From Phoronis australis (taxonomy: Eukaryota > Phoronida > Phoronidae): a stretch of DNA of 64,000 nucleotides. The notes below the pieces were generated by a model, which worked only from the letters and a program-made list of their open reading frames with translations, was not told the origin of the DNA and did not search any database. Shown piece by piece: positions 38,401 to 50,400 of the stretch. Positions within the stretch are counted from its first letter, which is position 1; the number at the start of each line of letters is the position of its first letter. The position numbers were made by a program, and so were the translations under genes. The stretch lies in NCBI GenBank assembly GCA_002633005.1, contig NMRA01000518.1, positions 2,810 through 66,809 on the forward strand, given 5' to 3'.

Positions 38401-41400
38401 GCTGGATTTTGAGTAGGAAAACTGCAAAACAAAAATCCTTTAATTTCTGCACAAATTATCAAGACCTTTGTTATCCATTGCATTGAGGTTGACATTCAAA
38501 GTCGTATGAATTCTGAAAAAAAAATGCTAAAACATATGGAGAGGAAATTGGAAGTTTTTTTAATGTGGTGGACATTCCTAATTTTACTCAATTACTGGCA
38601 CACTAATGACAAACTGGAACCGTGACTGATTGCCTCTGTAACTAGTTTTTCAGCTACAAGCGTGCTTTGTTGTCCCCCACTCTCTGCAGGTCTGTAGGTC
38701 CATCTTTCTATCCGTCTGTCCTCACCTCACAGCTTAAGATTTTCATTACTTTTTGTTGTACTGAGGTGTAGGTGGGGACAACTTCAAGTGTCAGGCGTGG
38801 CTAACTCATATGGAAAACATCAAGACTGAATTGATTACTTGGCAAAATCTTGGGTAATTCTTGGGGCCTACAGTTTTTGGCCGAATTCTAAACTAGTGTT
38901 GTAACTGGTGATTGTTCAAATTTGTCTTTGTGGAGTGGTCCATTGAGTGACTTTTGAAATTTGAAATTTAGATAGATTTTGAGCACTTCATCCATTTGTT
39001 GAGTAATTTGAGATTTGTGGGCCACAGTTCTTTTGTTGATTGATCATCTTTTGCTTTCTTGTTAATTTTTGTCTGATTGACGTATTTCCTCCCCTCATAT
39101 ATCTCGATAATTTGAAGTCTATGGCAGAACATTTACGTAGTCAGCGCAGTTGTAATAAACGGATTCCCCTGCTCCATTGTTCAGTTTGTCATACACTCTA
39201 CCATCAGTGTTGGGTCGGTCGGGGGTCTCATAGACGGCATCGTTACCACGCGCTGTTGTTGCTGATGTTGGCATAACATGTTGTTGCGTTCCTAATGCCC
39301 GTTGTTGTATGTTGTCATCCTGGCTGTTGTTGGACTTGGTGTTATTGTCAACATTGTCACCACATGGCATGTGCTTGCAGCGTCTGGAAGGTTGGAGAGC
39401 CTTGGTTATGTAACATTCTTATTACAAAGTTTTTATTTGTCAGGCCATAAATGTATACATTTGCCTTATTCTGCTTTATTCAGACTAAGGGGAGGTCATG
39501 GAATGCAATCATTCATCTTATTAAATTGAGTGTCATCTACACCACATTTTTGAGTTTTCTTTGAACAAACTGTTTTCTAAACTGCTGAATCAGCCTTTGG
39601 AACTAGTAATCATTCCACTGATTCACTTTTGTTTTCACCAAATGTGTGTAGTGCCCTAACTTCTAAATGAAACGTGAGACACCTGGCTCTAAGCTGATGC
39701 ACAAGGATCAAATGTCCAATGTTACACCCAAGAACACCCCCATGGCGTGGTGTTTTTAGTTATGCCTGTGAAATGAACCAGGGAAAATACGTGGCAAATA
39801 GTGTGGAAAAGTGCAAAAATTCAGAATACGGCAATCCTGCCACGCGTATCAAAAAGCAGAACATTCTGATGCTTTGGCAAGATGTGGAACAGTCGGAAGA
39901 ATAATGTGATTGTTGTTTCGCATGTATACATTGTTAGTGATGAGAATCACTTACATTTTTATGATTGATGATTGGGCAGTGTTCATAAACCGATCTTGAG
40001 TGTTTTTTCTTGATTATTTTTTTGAAAAGTTTCATTGCGGAAATGAGGAACTCTGGATTTTGACTAGTTTTGTTTTTGCTTGATACTTCTTGTATCCGTC
40101 TGCCCCTGGTTACAATATCCTTACCCGCTTGTGCAGGAAGCCACTCTCTCCGTACATGGCCTTCAACCATGATTTTGGCGCATACCTGCCTAGGTTTCCG
40201 TGCCATCACCAATTATTTTTTGGGCGTTAACCTAAAAAAAGTCTATTGGGACTTGAGAGTCTGGTTTGTTGAGTATTTGCCTAATAAATGAGGACATGAA
40301 ACAATAAATTATGATTATAAAAGATTGGATCTTGAATGCTTGTTGTTTTGATATAATTATATTGAAATATTACTATATAGTTTTTCAGAATGCCAGTGTG
40401 TACCATTACTGTCAAATTTATTGTTTATTATCAAATTATGAATCTTACCTGTAAAAGAAGCCACAGCAAATAATTACGAGGAGAATACACACCACGGCAA
40501 CTAGACCTCCTATGATTCCTCCAGCAACTGTACCTGTTACAATATTACAATGCCTTAGAATAGGGCTGTAGTGGATAACATGGCGATAGAACTCTCTTTT
40601 GTCCTGGAGATAAGAAAACGCTTGACCTAGTTTGGAAATCGGGCACATTTTCGTGTCTTGCACTGGTGTCGGGAAGGCTTAGAATTTCAGATGTACGCAT
40701 CCACATGTATTTGTCCAGTTTATCAAAGTTTTTCACATCGGAGTTGCAGCCCACAGCACTGCAGTAATACCTAGTTGGCATTGGAGGAACATATAGAGTG
40801 ATGTAACTGCGAAAAACTTGTGAAGAATCAGACAACAACAAATAGCATGTGAAACTTCAGTGACATGAAAATGAGGCAGCAAATGTGCCTGACAGATGTT
40901 TACGGCATTGTGGGTAAATACAGTGAGATTTGAGTGTTTAATCCGGGACGGCCCTATTAAACTAATGTTTATGTGATCTTATTACACTATCGCTGATACT
41001 ACTCTCCTCTGATAGCCAAAAATGCACTGCGGTAACTTCCATTATGAGGTAATGTTGACTGGTCGGCCGTGGAATATCACATTTCATTCATGCTACCCGG
41101 GCATTAGATATCCCTGTTGGTAATCTGACCAGTCACGGACTGTATAAATCGTGAACTCGTGACCATGTAAACAAAGCTAGCAGACAATGCTAGTACATCC
41201 AAGCAGGTAAGAACATGCCAATGGAGATGAAGAAGTCAGAGGAAAGAAACATCAGTGGTGTATAATGGAACAAAATTATAGATGATTATTTGGGCATATT
41301 GGTCATATGGACCGTGGCAGAGCACTATTTCAAACTTTTCCAGCTAAGTGAAGAATTGTCTTACCCTGTAAACTTAACTTGATATAAACATCTAAAGGTG

Positions 41401-44400
41401 TGACTATAATGAGGATAGACCTATTTATGCATTTGAATTATTTGCATCTAATGTAACTACCACTATGCCCCCTTGTGGCTATTTCAGCGTTTCATGTTGA
41501 TTGAGGGGTGCACGTTTGATGATGATTTTCTAGGGCCTTTCATACTAATGTCAAAGCGTCGATGGTTTGGGGAGTTGCGGTCAGTATGAACGTTTAACTT
41601 CGGTCCTGGATCGAAGTTAACAGCTCCAATTAACATCGCAGTTAACAGGTGGATTTAACAGTGCAGCGTCGACGCTGCGGTACAGTGAACGGTCAACTTC
41701 GTTCCCATCGAAGTTATCGCCAGGTGTCACTGTTATCGTCAACAATTAAGGGTAGTGTAGTTGCTCATAGTTGCCTATATTTTGCTCAAATAATCTCCAG
41801 TTGAATTAAAAATGAGTTTTATGTCAATTAGCACATGTAAATGTTCCCAAATTGTCACATTAAAAGAGATCTTAGCGTGCAGCGCTACCTTGCGATTACT
41901 TGGATGACAACAGCGTCACCTGCCATTTACTTCGATGTTCCTTAACTCCGAAGCCAGTATGAATGGTTTAGTTAACTTCGCAGTAAACGTCGACGGCTTA
42001 GACAGGAGTTAAGTCAGTATGAAAAGGCCTTCAGACAGGTCGGACTACAATAGCACCCCCTTTTGTCATTTTTTGCTACTTTGAATATCTAGCAAGCTCT
42101 TGGTGTTTCATTTGCAATATACAGTGCCATGTGAGGTGTTTCTAATAGTCCTTCATGCCTGTTTTCATGAATTGACAATTTTTGTGATAAATTTAGCTAT
42201 TCTACGACTGAATTGAATTCTTTTTGTGCAAAAAAATTTAAAATTGCCCATGTGCCAATTGGGTAGGTAGCCCTAGTCTTTACATTGATGACAAAAACTG
42301 CTGTGCTCTCTGGTACCTGTCTTCATTATTGTCATCATTGCAAATTTTTCAGTTACCTTTAATTTATCCAAGTGTCACCTTCCAGTGTGTTTCCGTTATT
42401 GATTGTCAACTTGCTAAGCATGAAATACACTTATTTAAATGTCATGATTAAATCTGGAAATATTTTTGATGAGTGAGCGACCTACCAATTGTCCCTTCTG
42501 AACCAGGTGTTGAATTTGTTGATCGTCTGGTGGTCACCTCTGGCACACCAGACTTTTTGTTGTCTATGGTGATGAAATGTTCTGTAGGGCTCTTTTCTGG
42601 TGGTTCACTTGTGTGTGAGAGTGTTGGACCTGTTGTAAGGACAACTGGTGTTGGCGTGGTTGATGTTGTCAGGTGATCTTTCATTGTAGTACTTGCATGT
42701 ATCGCTGAAAGGGAAACTTACACTGTACCTTTAGCCGGGCTTATGATTTCAGAGTGTTGTGCATAACTTCTTCAAAAAAGTCAAAAAACTTCTATTAGAC
42801 TGTTATATTCTTTATTTTTGACAGTGTCACAATATCTTACTGCAGTGCTTATGGTGATTACGGGAGGGATGAGGTCCCGCGGCTCCCGTGGGTCATGACG
42901 CTATGAAATGGCGTTGTTAGCTATTTTTGGGCTACAGCAAATGTATGTCCTCCGAAGGTTGTGGTTGGTGTCCCTCACATGTAAATCTATCAGTAGGCCT
43001 ACAACACAACAGTAAGATTATTTACAATCATACCAACACTTACCATTGGTCTTGTCCAGCAATCACAAGTCCGTATCCACAAGTTTTAGAGCTGGCTAAG
43101 GTAGAGAACAGAAAAGACCACATTGAATGTGAAAATCTTTCAATGCTTACCAGAATTACATCTATAAAAGATTGTTGCATAAGTTGTCTTGTTACTTTCC
43201 TTGCAATCGTGCAGTAGTTCTGTTCTTTGAGGTACTGTAATGTTGCATGATGTTTTATTTGTGCACTGCTTTTGGAAAATTTTCAAAAAGTCCTCCATGA
43301 CCACTCCTCCAAAATGTGGGCTTTTGATACATCCATAACCATTCAGGTCACACACAGTAGGGTGTCTATGCCAACCATAATATATTGAATCAAATGAAAT
43401 GATTTTTCCAGCTCTGCACTCTAGTCTGATGCTTCCCTTGTCATGACAGCCATTTGCACGGAAAGTATCTGAAAAAAAGATTGTCCTCTTGTCAAGCATT
43501 CTTTATCAGTAAACCGCTTTAAGAAAGAAACTCATTAAAAGCACTCAGAGTGTGAATCACATTTTAGGCACGTCTGGACCAAAAGTTGCCTGTTCCTGCT
43601 AGTCCCCGGCCCTATCCAGGCCTCAAATTATGTTTTTTAGAATTTCTTTTTCAAAGTGAATATGACAATTTTCTTGAAAAGTAGGGGCACGTGGTTTTAA
43701 ATGATTGTGTGAAGTTCTAAGGCATGAATTAAAACTTTGCAGTCATCGATGATTCAGAAAATAAGCATGCTTTAAGACTTATTTGATAAAAAGGTGAAAA
43801 GACTGTGAAAGTTGACAATTGACGATAGGCATTGACGCTTTGAGTGTGGCTTTTCCTTTAACAACATTACTGCAGAACTTAAAATGTTGTTTATAGTCTT
43901 TTTGCTCAAGAGTTTTATTGTATTTGAACGTATTAATTAAGGATCGTATATACGGGGGGCCACTCCATGGGAGGGATAGGTTGGGATGGTCTGGGTGCTG
44001 GGTGTGCATTTTGGCGTCATCTCGATGGGTAAAAATGAAAAAGTGGTCAGTTGGAAGTTGTCATCGGTTGGATTTGTCTTGGTGGGCATTTTTCCAGTAG
44101 CCATGGTATTGTGTTTTTCTGGAATTTGAATGAGTGGCGACACCCCCTACTTATTGCGCAGCCTTCTGGTATTTTCTCAAAGTTGAATCAGAGAGGATCA
44201 ATACAACTTTAAAATTTTGATTGAACGGACATGTTGCTTCACTTACATGGTCTACTTTCTGAACTGAATTGTTAGTGGTTCATTATGTTAGATCAAGAAA
44301 TGGTGAAGTCATTTCAAGAAGATTATTAGAAGCAGTAAGATAATTCTATTGTAACTAATTTTGTTTTCAAATTTGTCAGTTGCAAGCCTATATTAAAATT

Positions 44401-47400
44401 TCGCCGTGTCTGAATTATATTCAGAGAGAGGAAGTAGGTTGAAGCACTTTACACCTGTTGAATCATTAGTGGTGGATAATAGCAGCAATCACTGCCCAGG
44501 TGGCCTGTTTTAAGTTCCTCATGTCCAGGATGTCAAGTTTTCTCAGACTGCCTCTTGCTTTTCCTGATCTCCGATCCACTCGTAATTGACAACTGAATTA
44601 TCTGTTACTAGTACATAGGTTTTGAAGTCACCTCCCAGGCTAGTTCAACTGAAATGTTTGCCCGGTATTGTGTGTTGTTCTTCACTCTGCAGGTAACTTT
44701 ATGTGGTTAACCTGACCTGGCTATTGTGGATTTGTCCTTATTTTTTTAAAATACGCTTACAGTTTTCTGGTGCAAAAGGAGTATGATACAGAAAGAAGAA
44801 CAAATCTGCAGTAGTCTTACCTTGAAATTGTATTGTTAATACAAGTATAATATGCTGCTCATTCTTTCAAATTCAAACATAAATCAACGCTTTTTTGAAC
44901 CAGGAAACTGACTCATTGTATGTTCCTAGTTCTTCTTAATCACATTAGTATTCTAAAATTTAAAGCAGTCTACAGCTTTTTGGATGTGAAAGGATCACAA
45001 ATGGATGGACTTAACCAGTGACCTTTTAAAAAAGGAGCAGCTGGGACGGTACGGCCAAGGCCAGAAAATGACGACCAAGGGCAGAAAATGATGGCGAAGG
45101 ACCCCATTGTTAAACTAAATGAAAGTGACAATTTCATGTTAGATATTGAATGATCTATCAAACAATTTTATTCAAGCTGAAGCTTTAAGAACCAGCAACA
45201 GGAATTTGATAAATATGCAATCATAACCCATGATTTTCTGATATTACTTTCTATAATTGCTGTAGCTGTCAAATCTTTCGAACTCAATACTGTGAAGTTT
45301 ATATTTTAAAGTGGCCTGGCCGAAAGCTTTGAATTTTGTTCACATTTTCTACCGAGGTATAGGCGGGGCATCTCAAAGCCTTTGAATTTGATGATCATGA
45401 CCTGATTTTCAAAGTCATATTGACAAATTAAAGTATTCAACTTGGAAAATATTGTTGGCATGATACCTCATTTTTCTGAAGTGTAGGTGGGGATTGTGAA
45501 GATGCCAGCTGAATTCAGTGACATTGACTTTGGTTTAAGGTGATAGCAAGTAAATTAAGTGACAAAGTTTTGTTGGTTTGATATCTCTTGTAGGAAGCTT
45601 CACGTTTGGTTGATATTATGCACTGAGTTGTAGGTGGGATAGCCCAGGTACCAGTTGACTTTTGTGATCTTGATCTCATTATCGTCGTAGCTAGAAATTT
45701 AGAGTTTGACCAGGAAAATGCTGTTTGCACAATATTTGAAGATGCAAGCTTTACACCACGTTCATCTTTTTGCCGACATGTAGTTTGAACATCTCCAGTG
45801 CCCAGTTGCCCGAAACAGTCCAAATAGGGACTCAATTTAACGACCCCTAAATCTTTTGCGTGTTTGTTTCTTTACAAACAGGTGTAATCTTTTTTGTCAT
45901 TTTGTTCACATTTTGCACCAAGGCTTAGGTTGGGCATCTTTAGCTTGCAGTGGAGTTTGGTAACCTTGATCTCTCTCATTTTCAAGGTCATGGCGAAAAA
46001 TGTTGAAACTACTTTGCATCATGCATTCTATGAAAGTTTATTTTATCAAGTGAAATTGTCATTTGAACATCTTGGGAGTTGTAATAAAACCGTTCCTTTC
46101 AGATAGATAGATTATGTATTGCTAAGATATTCATGTGTACAAAACATTTGGTCACCTTGCAACAAATGCTTGTTCTAGCTTTGAAGTTGATGAACTTGAT
46201 CCTGAGTGTGGCTTTAGCTGAGAGGTTGGTCAGTGATTTCCTGCAGTCTGTTCATGGCAAATATTGTCACATTCTTTATTTCCAGCGGACGAAGAAGACC
46301 GTTGTGCCTTGACATGCGTAGCAGAGGGTGCTGACAATGACATATTTGTGTCCACTCTCAAACCGCAGGTGGTGGATGGGACTCCCTGTAACCCTAAAGG
46401 TCACGACATCTGTGTGGAGGGCGTGTGCAGGGTGAGTCCTCTAGTGTTAGTGCTAAATGCATCTTCAAAATAGCTGATGTCAGCAAAAAGAAAATAAACT
46501 GCTCTGACTACATGTATCTCTGGAAACATGATCGCCCTCGGGAATAAAGATGTCTGGCTATTCTGGTTAGGAAAAGTTATTTTATAGTTAGTTCCAGAAG
46601 CCATGATTTATAATTTTTCACATCTGGCTGCTCTGTTCACTGATCCTTGAATTTTTTCTTTCATGTTTACCTTTATCTGCTTACTCATAACATCATTGCT
46701 CAAAGAGATGCCATGATTAACTGAGCAAGATGAATCATGCGGTGCAGATTTCACTGATTTCCAATGTAGTTCACGAATTAAAATTTAATTTGGTTGTCTA
46801 AATTTATTCACCACAGTGCTTGACCTCAGTTGGACTCTGCATTGTTAGTTCAGGCAAAATTGAATCCGATCCCATTGACCTTAGATCATGTTTTTAGTGA
46901 ACACCTGAAAAATGTTAAGTCTTGGCTGGGTTTTAATTAGATCCTCATCTCATGAAATTAGTATCAGACCACCAGCCAGTGCATTACTTTCTGTGCTGGT
47001 TTACCACCATCATGGGGATACAGTCAATGTGACCTTGGTCAGAGTTGAACAAATAATTTTGTATCTGTTTTGGTATTAAACAAATTGTATTAAAGTGTAT
47101 CTGTTGTTACTTTGTAACATTGCACGGCTGTGATACATGCCTGCTAAGAATCTCCCATTAATTTAATCACTTTGCATCATACACTTCTAATAGTCATCAA
47201 TGGCATACCATTGGATATACTTCTTATTAAAAACACACTTTTATGCTATCTTGCTTATTGATATTGCATATGACTTCAGGTATAGTCTCTTTCCTGCTGC
47301 TGAATTTAACCATTTAGCGAGAATTGAATGGTTTTAGATTTCCATTAATTCAACAAGTTGTACTTGCTTTTAGTCTGTGGGGTGTGATGGCCTCCTTGGC

Positions 47401-50400
47401 TCTGAAATGAAGGAAGACAAATGTAGAGAGTGTGGTGGTGAGGGCAAGGCTTGTAGGACTCTGACGGGAACTATAGACCTGTCCACTCTCCCTATTGGTA
47501 GGTGTTGGCCATATCAGCTGGGAGGTTTTGTGGTAACAGTGCAGCAGAGATAACGTAGTTTTGGTGCAAAAAAGGTTTGCTGTCATCATACAATCAGTGT
47601 GGGTTACAGCCTTTGTTGTTTCGTAGATGGTTGGAAATTTTTGTATCATTTTATTTTGTAAGATTTGGTTCTCGAAGTAAAGATCATGTTATGGGCTTAA
47701 CATGTATGTAGAAGAGCTCAGTGTTTCTTTAGACAAACCCTGTTTGACTCATCATTTGATTTGTTTATTATAGATGAATAGCACGACGTGTTATCAGTTA
47801 AAATTTGAAAATGTCACTAAGTTTTAGTGGTGGTCATTGTCGTTCCAATGGTGCAATAATTGCAGCCTCTAAAATGCCACATTGCTTATTATATTATTGT
47901 TACCGTAATGTTGTTATTGTGCGATTATTATTGAGTCTGCATGTTCAGGTTACAACGATATACTGTTCATCCCTGCTGGATCCACACACATTCATATACA
48001 GGAGAAAAATGGCAGCAGTAACTACTTGGGTGAGTTGTTCTCATCTACAGAATGATTCAACATTTCTTCTTTTTTGAAGTGTGCTCCTCACTTTGCATGG
48101 AAGTCTCTTGCTTTACTAAATAAAATTCCACTGTGTCACACTTGTGGAATAACTTTTCCACCTGTAGAAATTGATGCGTTCAGGTGATGTGAGGTATTTA
48201 TTGGTGAACAGCTTTCTGTTCTCGGTCTATTCATAAGATGTCAGGGTGCTTTCTTCTTTAAGAGCAAATCACCTTTTGCTTTAAGGTTATGTAGGACCCT
48301 ATACAAATGGCCAAATTTGACCGACTTGGGAACATTATATCTCAGAAACTGCTGATTGGATTCATATGAAACTTTCAGATACAATACTTTATGCACTGTT
48401 CTCAAAATCTGCATAAGGAATTGTTTTTAAAATGTTCCACTTTTGCGTGAGGGCTATCTAAAAATAGTACGTTAATGACTTTCACGAAAAACCTTTAAAG
48501 TCACATAAAACAAGAATGAAATGGTATTTTTGAAAACTGTAACAGTGTTTTTGATATTTGATCTTGAACATTTATAATAAATTAAATTTGATCGTGTGAT
48601 TGATTCCCTTGTGCCATCTGTGTATCTTTCTAATTTCCTAAATTCTACTAAAAAGACATGACCATGTCACCTAATTAATAACAGATTAATGAAAAGTTAA
48701 ACATCAAATTCTAAACTCTTTCTACTTTTGCTGAGTTAAATCTAAGTTGTGTAGGTATTTAGCTATATACACTAACTTGTCGATACATAACCTTCATCAA
48801 AATAATTTTATTCAATTGTCCTTTAGCACTCCGCAACACCAATGGTAGTTATGCTCTCAATGGTAACTGGAAGATCGATTTCCCTCGTGTGTTTGAATTG
48901 GCTGGTACCAACTTTCACTACCAGAGGGGACTCAAAGTCTACTCAGCCGAATCCATCACGGGTCTCGGGCCTACGACAGAGCCATTGTTTGTAGCGGTAA
49001 GTGAATGAGATGTCATAATGGAAAGGGTTTATTGGCATTGGCTCTTACTCCAGGTTTTGTCACAGTAGAGTTGTTATGAGTTGTTATGAGTTGTTATGAG
49101 TTGTTATGAGTTGTTACAAATGAAAACTAGGTGGATGTGCAAGAGTATAACTTATTAAAAAATTGAAAAAGCATGACGGGTTTTATCAGTGAAAAGATGA
49201 CCTAATCAGGGGATAATATGAGATATCGAAGAGTCACTTTCCTTCAACAACTTCATTGGCAGGACTGAATATTTATTATTTATTATTGTTCGTATTCAAC
49301 TGATAGATTTTCTTGTTGATTGTGTTAGTAATGTACAGGAAAAGGTGGCGATTGTTAAATTTCTTGTGCAAATATGTTACAGTTAGTTGTACAAGATCGT
49401 AACCTGGGCATCGACTACGAATACTCCCTCCCTCTGTCAATCGGCGCTACTTCCATTGGAAGTTACAAGTGGACGACAGGTGATTGGTCAGAATGTTCTA
49501 CGCATTGTGGTAAAGGTAAGTCACACACTGTGCTCCACTGAAACCACTGTGATTTTTTGGAAATGTTTAGCATCTCCCGAGTTCTCTATAAACATAGGAT
49601 GTTATTACTGAAATGCCCTTAATACTAAAAGAAGTGTTGGAACAAAATAAACAGAATCTGAAGAAGAGCCCCTTGTTGCGTCTGTGGATTTTCTCCCCAA
49701 GTTTCTTGTTTCTGCCTGTCATGTGCCCTTTTTGAATTTTTGGAAATGCTGAGATATTCTGTTAATCATGTTTATGTGACAGGATCAAAACACAGCATCT
49801 CTGTAACTTTGTTACTTGCAGGTTCACAGACGAGGGAGGTTGCATGTGTAAGTAGGGATGGCTTGAAGACGGTGTCTGACCACCTGTGTGACGTCTTGAG
49901 TAAACCTGAGAAGGAGAAGGAGTGCAAGGGAACAAGTTGCAAACCAAGGTATGCCAACATGAGAGATATCATGCTTGAACTAGTTGTAGTGTGTAAATCT
50001 GCCGAGACAAATTTAGAGGGAGGGGCAGGTAGCCCAGGCTGCACCTACGGATGTGGCCACAGAAAGAATTATGCCAATTGTAGTCTCTGCATAGGCTTCT
50101 TTTGAAAAATGTGGCTCCCTGTTTTGATTAGATGAGAAAAATTTTTAAGCTGTTTTGAAAACTCGAGAAAAGTTTCTGTAAATTGCTGGCTAATAATAAT
50201 CCAGCAGTTTTTGATATAGCCCATTTCATTAGGGTCTTGGAGAATAAAGTCGTTCAATTGTTTTATTTTAGGACAGACAAAATGGTCAATGTTATTATCA
50301 GTATGTAGATACTGCAATTAGAAACATTAAAGAAATTTTTAGTGTAGTTGTAAATAAGACAGAATAGACAACAACACTTGTGGAGTAACAAAAATTCACA

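Noticed and set aside
39719-39904. 61-codon + strand frame (reading ACEMNQGKYVAN)
   Set aside because: Lies in the papilin intron, has no recognisable domain and would not fit between DCPEGSTDFR and the next cysteine-rich exon.
40125-40212. Alternative cytoplasmic exon of the lectin receptor (- strand, reading APKSWLKAMYGESGF)
   Set aside because: It has a donor, but the acceptor lacks a pyrimidine tract. The exon at 39,383 has a much better acceptor, matching phase and a meaningful tail.
43020-43110. Extra - strand exon ending at a gtaagt donor near 43,039 (reading SKTCGYGLVIAGQDQ)
   Set aside because: Its length and phase do not fit between the lectin and stalk exons; the alternative acceptor gives a stop codon.
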